Shown here: positions 1 to 8,732 of the stretch, in pieces
Numbering within the stretch: position 1 is the first letter of the stretch
Layout of the letters: every line of letters starts with the position of its first letter
Origin: JAWXCE01 sp033764775
Lineage (GTDB): Bacteria > Pseudomonadota > Alphaproteobacteria > Rhizobiales > Rhodomicrobiaceae
Length of the DNA stretch: 64,000 nt
Reading direction: 5' to 3'
Assembly: GCA_033764775.1 (NCBI GenBank)
Contig: JANRIQ010000003.1
Location: forward strand, 1-64,000
Program-made: the position numbers and the translations under genes
Notes under the pieces: generated by a model
What the model was told of the DNA's origin: nothing
The model's database searches: none
What the model saw: only the letters and a program-made list of their open reading frames with translations

Positions 1-1
1 C

Positions 2-1258
2 ATCTCGTTTTGGCTGCTCCCGGCGTCGTTCACCCTGCTGATCATGTCGCTCTTCGTCGAAGGCCCCCCGGGCGGCCTCGGCTTCGGCGGCGGCTGGACG
101 ATGTACACGCCGCTTTCAACGGACGGCCACCCCGGCCCCGCGATGGATTTCGTCATTCTGTCGCTGCACTTGGCCGGTGCGTCGTCGATCCTTGGCGCCA
201 TCAACTTCATCACCACCATCTTCAACATGCGCGCGCCTGGCATGACGCTGCACAAGATGCCGCTATTCGCGTGGTCGATCCTGATCACCGCGTTCCTGCT
301 GCTCCTGTCGCTGCCCGTGCTCGCCGGCGCCATCACGATGCTGCTGACCGACCGCAACTTTGGCACCACGTTCTTCAATCCTGCGGGCGGCGGCGATCCG
401 GTGCTCTTCCAGCACCTGTTCTGGTTCTTCGGGCACCCTGAGGTGTACATCCTGATTCTGCCCGGCTTTGGCATGATCAGCCACATCGTTTCGACCTTCA
501 GCCGCAAGCCCGTGTTCGGCTATCTCGGCATGGCCTACGCCATGGTCGCGATCGGCGCGATCGGGTTCATCGTGTGGGCGCACCATATGTACACGGCCGG
601 CCTCAGCGTCGACACACAAGCCTATTTCGTGTTCGCCACCATGGTGATCGCGGTGCCGACCGGCATCAAGATTTTCTCCTGGATCGCGACCATGTGGGGC
701 GGCTCGATCCAGTTCAAAACGCCGATGCTGTGGGCCATCGGCTTCATCTTTCTGTTCACCGTCGGCGGCGTGACGGGCGTCGTGCTCGCCAACGCGAGCG
801 TGGACCGGGCGCTGCACGACACCTACTACGTCGTGGCGCATTTCCATTATGTGCTCTCGCTCGGAGCCGTGTTCGCCATCTTCGCGGGCTGGTATTACTG
901 GTTCCCGAAAATGTTCGGCTACATGTACTCCGAGTTTATCGGCAAGCTGCACTTCTGGTTGACGTTCATCGGCGTGAACTTGCTGTTCTTCCCGCAGCAC
1001 TTCCTCGGGCTGGCGGGCATGCCGCGCCGTTATGTGGACTATCCTGACGCGTTCGCGGGCTGGAACTACATCTCGTCCATCGGCTCGTACATCTCCGCCT
1101 TCGCCGTGCTGATCTTCCTCTACGGCGTGGCGCATGCATTCATACGCGGCCAGCGCGCGGCGGACAATCCGTGGGGCCAGGGCGCGACCACGCTGGAGTG
1201 GACGCTCTCTTCGCCGCCTCCGTTCCACTCGTTCGAGGAACTGCCGCGCATCAAGTGA
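2..1258 (+). CDS. ctaD: Cytochrome c oxidase subunit I, 5' end outside the window
   Basis: This is the catalytic heme-copper subunit of aa3-type cytochrome c oxidase in the inner membrane. It reduces oxygen to water at the heme a3-CuB site and pumps protons. About 418 codons are visible. The reading frame is open to the window edge, and family members are about 530-540 residues, so roughly 120 N-terminal residues are missing. Visible signatures are the CuB and crosslink region HPEVYILILPGFGMISH near 434-484, the AHHMY histidine pair near 579, and the AHFHYVLS heme ligand region near 836. Many hydrophobic helices follow one another and the C-terminus is intact. ctaB lies 58 bases downstream on the same strand, followed by the rest of an assembly operon. 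The identification is secure. Confidence 0.97.
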   Translation: MSFWLLPASFTLLIMSLFVEGPPGGLGFGGGWTMYTPLSTDGHPGPAMDFVILSLHLAGASSILGAINFITTIFNMRAPGMTLHKMPLFAWSILITAFLLLLSLPVLAGAITMLLTDRNFGTTFFNPAGGGDPVLFQHLFWFFGHPEVYILILPGFGMISHIVSTFSRKPVFGYLGMAYAMVAIGAIGFIVWAHHMYTAGLSVDTQAYFVFATMVIAVPTGIKIFSWIATMWGGSIQFKTPMLWAIGFIFLFTVGGVTGVVLANASVDRALHDTYYVVAHFHYVLSLGAVFAIFAGWYYWFPKMFGYMYSEFIGKLHFWLTFIGVNLLFFPQHFLGLAGMPRRYVDYPDAFAGWNYISSIGSYISAFAVLIFLYGVAHAFIRGQRAADNPWGQGATTLEWTLSSPPPFHSFEELPRIK

Positions 1259-1316
1259 CATTGGTCGGGCGGGAGCGTTTCCCGCCCGTCGCCTTCAGAC
1301 ATGATCATCAACGCCC

Positions 1317-2234
1317 ATGACCGAGATCGCCGCGCCGACCCGCCTCGAAGACGACCAGACCGCCACGCTCAGCGATTACTGGGCGCTCCTCAAGCCGCGC
1401 GTCATGTCGCTCGCCGTGCTGACTGCGCTCGCCGGCATGGTGGCGGCGCCGGGCGGCGTGCATCCGGTCATCGGGGCGACGGCGCTTATCTTCATCGCCA
1501 TGGGCGCGGGCGCGTCCGGCGCGCTCAACATGTGGTACGACGCCGATATCGACAGGGTCATGGCCCGCACGGCGACGCGCCCCCTGCCTCGCGGGGCCGT
1601 GCCGGCGGATGAGGCGCTGACCCTCGGATCGGTCCTCGGCCTCGGCTCGGTGATCGGCCTCGGCGTGCTGGTCAACTGGACGGCCGGCGCGCTCCTCGCC
1701 TTCACCATCCTGTGGTACATCCTGTTCTACACCGCCTATCTGAAACGGCGCACGCCGCAGAACATCGTGATCGGCGGTGCGGCCGGCGCTTTCCCGCCCA
1801 TGATCGGTTGGGCCGCGGCCACCGGCTCCGTCTCGTGGGAGAGCGTGCTGCTGTTTCTGATCATCTTTATCTGGACGCCGCCGCATTTCTGGGCGCTCGC
1901 TCTTTTGCGCGTCCGCGACTACGAGCGCGCGGGCGTGCCCATGCTGCCGGTCACGTCCGGAGCCGACGAAACGCGCCGCCAAATCCTGATTTATAGCGCG
2001 CTGATGGCGCCGGTCGGCGTAGCGCCCGCGCTTGTCGGCATGGCGTCTTGGCTTTATCTGGCGATCGCAACCGTGGGCGGCGCGCTGTTCCTGCACGCGG
2101 CGTGGCGGGTCTACGCCGAGCGTGAGGGCCAAGCGGCCATGAGCGCCCTGCGGCGGCTCTTCGCTGTGTCGATCTTTTATCTGTTCGCGCTGTTCGGCGC
2201 GCTGTTGCTGGAGCATGCTGTTGGGCTCGCGTGA
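1317..2234 (+). CDS. ctaB: Protoheme IX farnesyltransferase (heme O synthase)
   Basis: This UbiA-superfamily membrane enzyme transfers a farnesyl group to heme b, giving heme O, the precursor of the heme A needed by the oxidase encoded upstream. The 305-residue length is normal for the family. The first Asp-rich motif is NMWYDADID at residues 71-79, followed by the conserved R-T-x-R-P segment. The second polar motif, DYERAGVPMLP, lies near residue 200. About eight to nine hydrophobic segments are visible. It sits directly after ctaD and its end overlaps the next small gene by 20 bases, which points to translational coupling in one cox operon. Confidence 0.96.
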   Translation: MTEIAAPTRLEDDQTATLSDYWALLKPRVMSLAVLTALAGMVAAPGGVHPVIGATALIFIAMGAGASGALNMWYDADIDRVMARTATRPLPRGAVPADEALTLGSVLGLGSVIGLGVLVNWTAGALLAFTILWYILFYTAYLKRRTPQNIVIGGAAGAFPPMIGWAAATGSVSWESVLLFLIIFIWTPPHFWALALLRVRDYERAGVPMLPVTSGADETRRQILIYSALMAPVGVAPALVGMASWLYLAIATVGGALFLHAAWRVYAEREGQAAMSALRRLFAVSIFYLFALFGALLLEHAVGLA

Positions 2235-2400
2235 TGATCATCATGGCGGCGCCCGCGACGCCGCCGCGCATGAGGCCCGGGCGCGTCGCCAACGGGTGCG
2301 CTCCATCGCCATCGCGCTCGCGCTGGTCGGCGTGGTGATCCTGTTTTACGCGGTGACCATTGTCCGGCTAGGCGGCAACGTCCTCAACCGGGGGATATAG
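2215..2400 (+). CDS. Small single-pass membrane protein, CoxF-like
   Basis: This 61-residue protein has a charged, Arg-rich N-terminal half and one transmembrane segment at about residues 30-50 (IAIALALVGVVILFYAVTIV). It ends in VRLGGNVLNRG. A protein with this layout and ending is commonly found between ctaB and ctaG in alphaproteobacterial cox operons, where it is called CoxF or left as hypothetical. A direct role in oxidase assembly is inferred from position only. The ATG at 2215 overlaps the end of ctaB by 20 bases. A TTG at 2221 is an alternative start. Confidence 0.8.
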   Translation: MLLGSRDDHHGGARDAAAHEARARRQRVRSIAIALALVGVVILFYAVTIVRLGGNVLNRGI

Positions 2401-2405
2401 ACACC

Positions 2406-3035
2406 ATGACCGCAGGCGCTCACATCGAAAACAACGGCGGCGGCAAAAGCAATACGCGCCTTGTCGTGTGGCTCGTGGCCCTCGTCGTCGGCATGACGGC
2501 GCTGTCCTTCGCCGCCGTGCCGCTCTATCGGTTGTTCTGCCAGGTGACCGGCTATGGCGGCACCACCCAACGCGCCGAGGCCGCGCCCGGCGTCACGGCC
2601 GACCGCGTCATACGCGTGCGCTTTGACGCCAACGTGGCGCCCGGTCTGCCCTGGGCGTTCCATCCCGAGATGCGCGAAATCGACGTGAAGGTCGGGGAGA
2701 GCAAGCTCGGCTTCTACCGGGTCGTCAGTCAAGCCGATCACGCGACCGTCGGCACGGCCTCGTTCAACGTCACGCCCGAAATCGCGGGGAAATATTTCGC
2801 CAAGATCGAATGCTTCTGTTTTCAAGAGCAGCGGCTGGAGGGCCGCGCGTCGGCCGAAATGCCCGTGTCGTTCTATGTCGACCCGGCGATCATGGACGAC
2901 CGCGACGCGGCCGGCCTGACAGACATCACGCTGTCCTATACATTCTTCGCGACGCCGGAGAGCGAGAAGACCGCCGGCCAGAGCAAGGCCGGATCGGCCA
3001 AAGGCGTCATTGATCTTTCAGGGCGGGAAGGCTAG
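2406..3035 (+). CDS. ctaG: Cytochrome c oxidase assembly protein CtaG/Cox11
   Basis: This is a copper chaperone that delivers Cu to the CuB site of subunit I. It has 209 residues. A cytoplasmic N-terminus is followed by one membrane anchor at about residues 18-40 and a periplasmic immunoglobulin-like domain. The Cys-x-Cys copper motif is visible as ECFCFQEQ, with C136 and C138. The conserved pre-domain LYRLFCQVTGYGG is at residues 40-52. It lies five bases after the small CoxF-like gene and 49 bases before the preferred ctaE start, so it is operonic. The family assignment is firm. Confidence 0.96.
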   Translation: MTAGAHIENNGGGKSNTRLVVWLVALVVGMTALSFAAVPLYRLFCQVTGYGGTTQRAEAAPGVTADRVIRVRFDANVAPGLPWAFHPEMREIDVKVGESKLGFYRVVSQADHATVGTASFNVTPEIAGKYFAKIECFCFQEQRLEGRASAEMPVSFYVDPAIMDDRDAAGLTDITLSYTFFATPESEKTAGQSKAGSAKGVIDLSGREG

Positions 3036-3084
3036 CACCATGGCGGTCACGGAGCGCGCGAGCGAACACAAGGAGACGGACAAG

Positions 3085-3990
3085 ATGGCGCAAGGCCACA
3101 CCCAGCAACACGACTACCATCTGGTCGATCCGAGCCCGTGGCCGTTCGTCGGATCGGTTTCCGCCTTTGTGATGATGTTTGGCGCGATCGTATGGCTCAA
3201 AAGCGCAAATGGCGGCGTGTTTGGCTTGCAAGGACCTTGGGTGTTCGCCGCCGGCATGCTCGGCATTCTGGTGACGATGTTCGGCTGGTGGCGCGATGTG
3301 GTGGACGAGTCCGTGCGCCAGCGCAAGCATACCCCCGTCGTGCAGATGCACCTCCGCTACGGCATGATCCTGTTCATCGCCTCGGAAGTGATGTTTTTCG
3401 TGGCGTGGTTCTGGGCCTATTTCGACGCGGCGCTCTTTCCCGGAGACGTGGTGACGATACCCGGCACCGAGGCAATTTCCGGCATGGTCGACCGCAACGC
3501 GGTCACCGGCGGACAGTGGCCGCCCGTGCCGGTCGAGGGCAAGTTCGGCTCGACCTTCGACCCATGGCACCTGCCGCTCGTCAATACGCTCATCTTGCTC
3601 ACCTCGGGCACGACCGTGACATGGGCGCACCATTCTCTGCAGCAGGGCGACCGCAAAGGTCTTATCTGGGGCCTCACCCTCACCGTGCTGCTCGGCATGA
3701 TTTTCACCGGCTTGCAAGCCTATGAATATATGCACGCCGATTTCTCGTTCGCCGGCCACATCTACGGCGCGACCTTCTTCATGGCGACGGGCTTTCACGG
3801 CTTCCATGTGATCGTCGGCACCGTCTTCCTCGCGGTGATCCTGGGGCGGGCGTTGCTTGGCCATTTCACGCCGAAGCACCATTTCGGCTTCGAGGCCGCT
3901 GCCTGGTATTGGCATTTCGTCGACGTGGTCTGGTTATTCCTATTCGTGAGCATATATGTGTGGGGCGCTGGCTCGCACGCCGGGCACTGA
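3085..3990 (+). CDS. ctaE: Cytochrome c oxidase subunit III
   Basis: This is the third core subunit of aa3 oxidase, which stabilises subunit I and supports proton uptake. The reading frame is open from 3010, but the ATG at 3085 is preferred. It has a good ribosome site, AAGGAG, at 3070-3075, and the protein then begins MAQGHTQQHDYHLVDPSPWP, the usual family N-terminus. Seven hydrophobic helices fit the family. The helix pair containing ATFFMATGFHGFHVIVGT is typical. Length from 3085 is 301 residues. The ATG at 3040 is a possible alternative. It ends the structural-subunit part of the operon. Confidence 0.95.
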   Translation: MAQGHTQQHDYHLVDPSPWPFVGSVSAFVMMFGAIVWLKSANGGVFGLQGPWVFAAGMLGILVTMFGWWRDVVDESVRQRKHTPVVQMHLRYGMILFIASEVMFFVAWFWAYFDAALFPGDVVTIPGTEAISGMVDRNAVTGGQWPPVPVEGKFGSTFDPWHLPLVNTLILLTSGTTVTWAHHSLQQGDRKGLIWGLTLTVLLGMIFTGLQAYEYMHADFSFAGHIYGATFFMATGFHGFHVIVGTVFLAVILGRALLGHFTPKHHFGFEAAAWYWHFVDVVWLFLFVSIYVWGAGSHAGH

Positions 3991-4016
3991 CCCCGAAAAC
4001 CGACGAGACCTGAAAA

Positions 4017-4038
4017 GGGGCGGCATTTTTGCCGCCCC
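4017..4038. terminator. Perfect 8-bp hairpin after ctaE
   Basis: GGGGCGGC at 4017-4024 pairs exactly with GCCGCCCC at 4031-4038 around a six-base T-rich loop. It lies 26 bases after the ctaE stop. There is no U-run on the + strand immediately after the stem. On the - strand four Ts follow. It may attenuate transcription or protect the 3' end of the cox mRNA. A terminator role is an inference. Confidence 0.45.
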
Positions 4039-4127
4039 AGCGCGTTTTGGCATCGGCTACGCGCATTTGCGCTTTGAGCCGGCGGCCAAATCAGTTGTGA
4101 TGACATCAGAAGGTTGAATGCAAGACG

Positions 4128-4541
4128 ATGAGACGCTTTGGCGTTATGGCGATGTCCGACAGCATGATTGAACGGGAGTTCCATCCGCCCGTCCCGGCCC
4201 TGTCGGCGGGCCTGCGGTGCAAATGCCCGCGCTGCGGACACGGTCGGTTGTTCCGAGGGTATCTCGAACTGGAGCGCGAGTGCGAGGTGTGCCGCCTCGA
4301 TTATGGTTGCGCGGACGCGGGCGACGGGCCGGCCGTGTTCGTCATCCTCATCGCCGGCTTTCTGATCTGCGCCGGCGCGCTGACCACGGAAATCCTGTAT
4401 TCTCCGCCCTACTGGCTGCAGGCGCTGATTTGGCTGCCCCTGACCATCATCCTGCCGCTCGCGCTTCTGCGGCCGCTGAAAGCCACGATGGTCGCGCTGC
4501 AATACAAGCACAAAGCGGCCGAAGGCAAAATCTGCAACTGA
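4128..4541 (+). CDS. DUF983 family membrane protein with zinc-ribbon-like N-terminus
   Basis: This 137-residue protein belongs to the DUF983 family, usually found between ctaE and surf1 in alphaproteobacteria. The N-terminal half carries two Cys pairs, KCPRCGHG and CEVCRLDYG, which look like a zinc-binding ribbon. Two transmembrane helices follow at roughly residues 70-87 and 95-117. A cytoplasmic Lys-rich tail ends the protein. Function in oxidase biogenesis is inferred from conserved position, and no activity is established from the sequence. Methionines at 4146 and 4155 are alternative starts. Confidence 0.88.
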   Translation: MRRFGVMAMSDSMIEREFHPPVPALSAGLRCKCPRCGHGRLFRGYLELERECEVCRLDYGCADAGDGPAVFVILIAGFLICAGALTTEILYSPPYWLQALIWLPLTIILPLALLRPLKATMVALQYKHKAAEGKICN

Positions 4542-4578
4542 CCCCGAGGTCGTTGCGAGCGTAAAGGCGTACGCCCTC

Positions 4579-5325
4579 ATGACACGTCGATTGTTCTGGC
4601 CAACCGTGATGACGATCCTCGCCACGCCGGTGCTGATCGGCTTGGGGGTGTGGCAGCTTCAGCGCCTGGAATGGAAAACCGACCTTATCGCGCGCATCGC
4701 CGCCGCTGAAACGGCTGCGCCCCAGCCCATCGACGAGGCGGTTGCGCGGTCTGGGGCCGGGGCCGGCGCGGACTTCGCCCGGGTGTTGATCCGCGGCGCC
4801 TTCGACCACGGGCGGGAGCGTTTCGTCTTCGCCACGCGCAAAGGCAAGGCCGGCTATCTTGTCTTCACGCCGCTCCTCCCCGACAGCGTGAGCGATGCGG
4901 CGCGGCCCCTCATCTGCGACCCGGCGCTTGGCGCGTCTTGCGCTGTTTGGATTAACCGCGGCTTCATCCCGCTCGATCAGAAAGACCCGGAGACCCGCAG
5001 CGCGGGGCAGGTCTCCGGCCAGCTTGCTGTTAGCGGCTTCATCCGTTCGCCGGAGCGGCCGTTTCGCCTGGTGGAAATGGCGCCCGACGTCGCCAACAAT
5101 GTCTATTTCTCCACCAGCTTCGTCCCCTCCGCCTATATCGAGGCGGACGCAACGCCCAACCCAGGCGGCTTGCCCAAAGGACGAGATCTGAAGGAGCTGC
5201 TCGCGACCATCCCGAACAATCACGCGTCCTACGCTTTCACTTGGCTGAGCCTCGCCTTCATCCTGATCGTGGTCTACGCGGTTTACGCTCGCGGACGCCG
5301 CCCCGCCACTGCGGCGAATGCTTGA
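4579..5325 (+). CDS. SURF1 family cytochrome oxidase biogenesis protein
   Basis: SURF1 (Shy1) proteins assist heme a insertion into subunit I. The 248-residue protein has the family layout: one N-terminal transmembrane helix (about residues 7-24, followed by GVWQLQRLEWK), a large periplasmic domain, and a C-terminal helix (about 218-238) preceded by NNHASYAFTWLSLA. The conserved GVWQ.QR motif and the C-terminal N-H-x-x-Y-A-x-T-W are both visible. It closes the cox gene cluster. The gap to thrC is about 80 bases and likely contains a new promoter. Confidence 0.95.
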   Translation: MTRRLFWPTVMTILATPVLIGLGVWQLQRLEWKTDLIARIAAAETAAPQPIDEAVARSGAGAGADFARVLIRGAFDHGRERFVFATRKGKAGYLVFTPLLPDSVSDAARPLICDPALGASCAVWINRGFIPLDQKDPETRSAGQVSGQLAVSGFIRSPERPFRLVEMAPDVANNVYFSTSFVPSAYIEADATPNPGGLPKGRDLKELLATIPNNHASYAFTWLSLAFILIVVYAVYARGRRPATAANA

Positions 5326-5404
5326 TTGCCACAGCCCCCTCAAACCGTTAACGTTTCGCGGGCGATGACGGCGTCGCTCGCAGCCGCCCTATTGGGATGA
5401 GACT

Positions 5405-6838
5405 TTGGACTATATTAGCACGCGCGGCGAGGCGCCCCGCTTAACCTTCGCCGAAGCTCTTATGGCGGGCCTGGCTCGCGACGGCGGACTGTACATGCCC
5501 GTTGAGTGGCCGCAGTTCTCACCCGACGCGATAGCCGCGCTCGCGGGGCTGCCCTACGCCGCGCTCGCCGGGCGCGTCATGGCGCCGTTCGTCGCCGGCT
5601 CCATGAGCGCGGCGGAGATGTCGGAACTGGCCGAGGCGGCATACGCCCGCTTCTCCCACTCGGCCCGCGCGCCGCTGACGCAGATCGGCGACGACCTGTT
5701 CGTGCTGGAGCTGTTCCACGGGCCGACGCTCGCCTTCAAGGATTTCGCCATGCAAGCGCTGGCGCTGCTCGTCGATCGCGAACTGGCGCGGACGGGGGAG
5801 CGCACCGTGGTGCTGGGCGCCACCTCGGGCGATACGGGCGCAGCCGCCATGGAGGCTTTCAAGGGGCGCGCCTCGGCCGACGTGTTCATTCTGTATCCAC
5901 ACGGCCGGGTGAGCGATGTCCAGCGCCGCCAAATGACGACGGCGGGAGAGCCGAACGCCCACGCGCTGGCGGTGGAGGGGTCGTTCGACGACTGCCAGGC
6001 CATCGTGAAGGCGCTCTTCGCCGACGCAGCCTTTCGCGACGCGCATCGCCTATCGGCCGTGAACTCCATCAACTGGGCGCGCATCATGGCGCAGGCGCCG
6101 TATTACGTCTCCGCCGCGACAGCGCTCGGCGCGCCGGGCCGCAAGGTCAGCTTCGCCGTGCCCACCGGCAATTTCGGGGATGCATTCGCCGGCTACGTCG
6201 CGTTGCGCGCCGGCCTGCCCATCGAACGCCTCATCGTCGCGACCAACAGCAACGATATTCTGGTGCGTGCGTTCGAAACCGGGCGATACGAGCCGCGCGG
6301 CGTCGCGCACACCACGAGCCCGAGCATGGACATTCAGATTTCGAGCAATTTCGAGCGCCTTCTATTCGAGGCCTCCAGCCGCGACGCTGCGCGCATTCGC
6401 ACGCTCATGGCGGCTCTGAAGGAGGAGGGCGCGTTCACGCTGGCCGACTCCGAGCGCGCGTTCATGGCCGGAAGCTTCAGCGCCCGCCGCGCTGACGAGG
6501 CGACGGTCGCGCACACCATCGCGGCCCTCTACCGCGAGACGGGCTATCTGGCCGATCCGCACACCGCCGTGGCCGTCGCCGCCGCGAAGGCCGAACAGGC
6601 CGAAACCGGCGTTGGCCCCATCGTCGTGCTGGCGACCGCCCATCCGGCCAAGTTCCCGGACGCGGTGCGCGAGGCGGCCGGTGTGGAGCCGCTCGCGCCC
6701 GCCCGCCTCGCAGGCGCGCTTAACGCCGCCGAGCGTTACGACATTACGCCGAACGACGCCCGCGCCGTCGCCCGCATCATCGCCGAACGCGCCACCCCCG
6801 CGCCGTCGTCACCTGCCCATGGAGAACTGCGCCGATGA
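5405..6838 (+). CDS. thrC: Threonine synthase
   Basis: This PLP enzyme converts O-phosphohomoserine to threonine, the last step of threonine synthesis. The 477-residue length matches the long bacterial form. The protein begins DYISTRGEAP after a TTG start, the usual family opening. The PLP-binding lysine is K112 in LAFKDFAMQ. The phosphate-binding loop GATSGDTGAAA is at about residues 138-148, and VPTGNFGDAFAGY follows near 250. Its stop overlaps the next ATG (ATGA at 6835-6838), so it is translationally coupled to the M16 peptidase. Homoserine kinase (thrB) is also in this window, at about 53 kb, on the other strand. Confidence 0.96.
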   Translation: MDYISTRGEAPRLTFAEALMAGLARDGGLYMPVEWPQFSPDAIAALAGLPYAALAGRVMAPFVAGSMSAAEMSELAEAAYARFSHSARAPLTQIGDDLFVLELFHGPTLAFKDFAMQALALLVDRELARTGERTVVLGATSGDTGAAAMEAFKGRASADVFILYPHGRVSDVQRRQMTTAGEPNAHALAVEGSFDDCQAIVKALFADAAFRDAHRLSAVNSINWARIMAQAPYYVSAATALGAPGRKVSFAVPTGNFGDAFAGYVALRAGLPIERLIVATNSNDILVRAFETGRYEPRGVAHTTSPSMDIQISSNFERLLFEASSRDAARIRTLMAALKEEGAFTLADSERAFMAGSFSARRADEATVAHTIAALYRETGYLADPHTAVAVAAAKAEQAETGVGPIVVLATAHPAKFPDAVREAAGVEPLAPARLAGALNAAERYDITPNDARAVARIIAERATPAPSSPAHGELRR

Positions 6839-8118
6839 CCGTCGCCGTGACCAAACTCGCCAACGGCCTCAGCGTCGTCACCCACGCGATGCCCCATCTG
6901 GAGACGGCGACGGTCGGCGTTTCGGTCAACGCCGGCACCCGCGCCGAATTGCCGGGGGAGCACGGCGTCGCTCACATGCTGGAGCATATGGCGTTCAAGG
7001 GCACGCCGACGCGCACCGCCCGCGACATCGCCGAGCAGATCGAAGCGGTGGGCGGCAATCTGAACGCGGCGACCAGCATCGAGCACACCGATTACGCCGC
7101 CCGGGTGCTGAAGGCGGACGTGCCCACGGCGCTCGCCATCCTGGCTGACATTTTACAAAATCCGTCTTTTGCGGAGGAGGAGCTCGAGCGCGAGCGCGAG
7201 GTGATCATCCAGGAGATCGCCGCCGTGAACGACGCGCCCGACGACATGGTGTTCGACATGGCCCAGGAGGCGGCGTTCCCGCGCCAATCGCTCGGTCGCC
7301 CCATCCTCGGCACGGCGAAAAGCGTAGGGGCCATCGCCGCGCGCGATCTGCACGCCTTCCGCCAGGCGACCTACGCGCCGGAGAAGATGGTGCTTTCCGC
7401 TGCCGGCGCGGTCGATCACGACGCCATCGTGGCGCAGGCGGAAGGCCTGTTCGCCGGGCTGACCGCCACAGGCGACCGCCCCTCCCAGCCGGCGCGCTAT
7501 GTGGGCGGACACAAGGCTCTGGCGCGGCGCTTCGAGCAGTGCAACATGGTGCTTGCGTTCGAGGGGCTGTCCTGGCGCGATCCGGACGTGTTCGCCGCGA
7601 AGGTCTTCACCGTGCTCTTCGGGGGCGGCATGTCCTCGCGGCTGTTCCAGGAGGCGCGCGAGAAGCGCGGCCTGTGCTACGACATCCACGCCTTCGATTG
7701 GAGCTTCGCCGATACGGGGCTTTACGGCGTCCACGCGGCCACCGGAGCCGACCAGACGAGCGACCTCACGCGCCTGATCCTGACCGAGATCGGCAAAATG
7801 ATCGACGACGGCCCGCGCGAAGAGGAAATCCAACGCGCCAAGGCTCAGCTCAAATCCGCTCTGCTCATGAGCCTGGAGAGCTCCGAGGCGAGGGTCGGGC
7901 AGATCGCTCGGGACATGCAGGCCTTCGGGCGCCCGCTCACCACGGAGGAACTGATCGACCGCATCGAGGAGGTGACGCGCGAAAAGGTGCGCGATCTGGC
8001 GGTCAAGCTGCACATGCGCTCGCCCATCACATCCGCCGCGGTCGGCCCGCGCGGGGCGTCGCAGGCCGTGCAGCAGCTGATCGAGGATAGCGGCATGCGG
8101 GCCGCGGTGATCCACTAA
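6835..8118 (+). CDS. M16 family zinc peptidase (processing-peptidase-like)
   Basis: The 427-residue protein has the inverted zinc motif HMLEH (H47, E50, H51) near the N-terminus, followed by the conserved acidic helix ending EREREVIIQEI. The second M16 domain carries GGGMSSRLFQEAREKRGLCY, the typical glycine and R-Y signature of mitochondrial processing peptidase beta-type subunits. No signal peptide is seen, so it is probably cytoplasmic. It is coupled to thrC by a four-base overlap, an arrangement common in alphaproteobacteria. The substrate is unknown. Confidence 0.94.
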   Translation: MTVAVTKLANGLSVVTHAMPHLETATVGVSVNAGTRAELPGEHGVAHMLEHMAFKGTPTRTARDIAEQIEAVGGNLNAATSIEHTDYAARVLKADVPTALAILADILQNPSFAEEELEREREVIIQEIAAVNDAPDDMVFDMAQEAAFPRQSLGRPILGTAKSVGAIAARDLHAFRQATYAPEKMVLSAAGAVDHDAIVAQAEGLFAGLTATGDRPSQPARYVGGHKALARRFEQCNMVLAFEGLSWRDPDVFAAKVFTVLFGGGMSSRLFQEAREKRGLCYDIHAFDWSFADTGLYGVHAATGADQTSDLTRLILTEIGKMIDDGPREEEIQRAKAQLKSALLMSLESSEARVGQIARDMQAFGRPLTTEELIDRIEEVTREKVRDLAVKLHMRSPITSAAVGPRGASQAVQQLIEDSGMRAAVIH

Positions 8119-8144
8119 ACGGAAAGGCGCGTGGGGCGGCCTTG

Positions 8145-8732
8145 ATGAGTTTTCTGAGGACTGTCTACCCCGTCGACGGGGCGCCGACCCTCACCTCGGA
8201 GGGCGTGGTGCTCCGCCCGCCGCAACTCGCCGATTTCGCGAAATGGGCCAAGCTGCGTGGCGACAGTCGCGCTTTTCTCGAAAAATGGGAGCCGTCCTGG
8301 AGCGCGGACGAACTCACCCGCTCCGCCTATCGCCGCCGCCTGCGCTATTATCAACGGGAAGGCGACGAAGAAACGGGATACGCCTTTTTTCTGCACCGCG
8401 CCGGTGATAACGCCTTGCTCGGCGGGATTACGCTCAGCAATGTGCGTCGCGGCGTCTCGCAGTCGTGCTCGGTGGGCTATTGGCTCGGCGAGGAGTATGC
8501 GGGCAAGGGATATATGACGACCGGCATGCGTCCCATCATCGCCTTCGTGTTCGACACGCTGTGCCTGCATCGGTTGGAGGCGGCGTGCATGCCGGCGAAC
8601 GCGCCCTCTATCCGGCTGCTGCGTCGTCTCGGCTTCACCGAAGAGGGCGTGGCGCGGAAAAGCCTGCGGATCAACGGTCAATGGGAGGACCATGTGCTGT
8701 TCGCGCTGCTGGATGAGGACCGCCGTGGCTGA
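8145..8732 (+). CDS. GNAT family N-acetyltransferase, RimJ/RimL-like
   Basis: This 195-residue acetyltransferase resembles the RimJ-type enzymes that acetylate protein N-termini. The acetyl-CoA binding region SVGYWLGEEYAGKGYMTTGM (about residues 108-127) shows the R/Q-x-x-G-x-G/A-like loop as YAGKGYMT. The NAPSIRLLRRLGFTEEGVARK segment is typical of RimJ. ATG 8145 is preferred over the TTG at 8142, with a weak GGAAAGG 20 bases upstream. It follows the M16 gene closely and overlaps the next gene, so the three are probably one transcript. Confidence 0.9.
   Translation: MSFLRTVYPVDGAPTLTSEGVVLRPPQLADFAKWAKLRGDSRAFLEKWEPSWSADELTRSAYRRRLRYYQREGDEETGYAFFLHRAGDNALLGGITLSNVRRGVSQSCSVGYWLGEEYAGKGYMTTGMRPIIAFVFDTLCLHRLEAACMPANAPSIRLLRRLGFTEEGVARKSLRINGQWEDHVLFALLDEDRRG

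Noticed and set aside
263..1261. Long antisense ORF opposite ctaD
   Set aside because: It mirrors the high-GC3 codon pattern of ctaD and encodes a His/Arg/Glu-rich sequence with no recognisable motif.
3007..3915. Long antisense ORF opposite ctaE
   Set aside because: Shadow of the subunit III gene; low-complexity His/Arg-rich translation.
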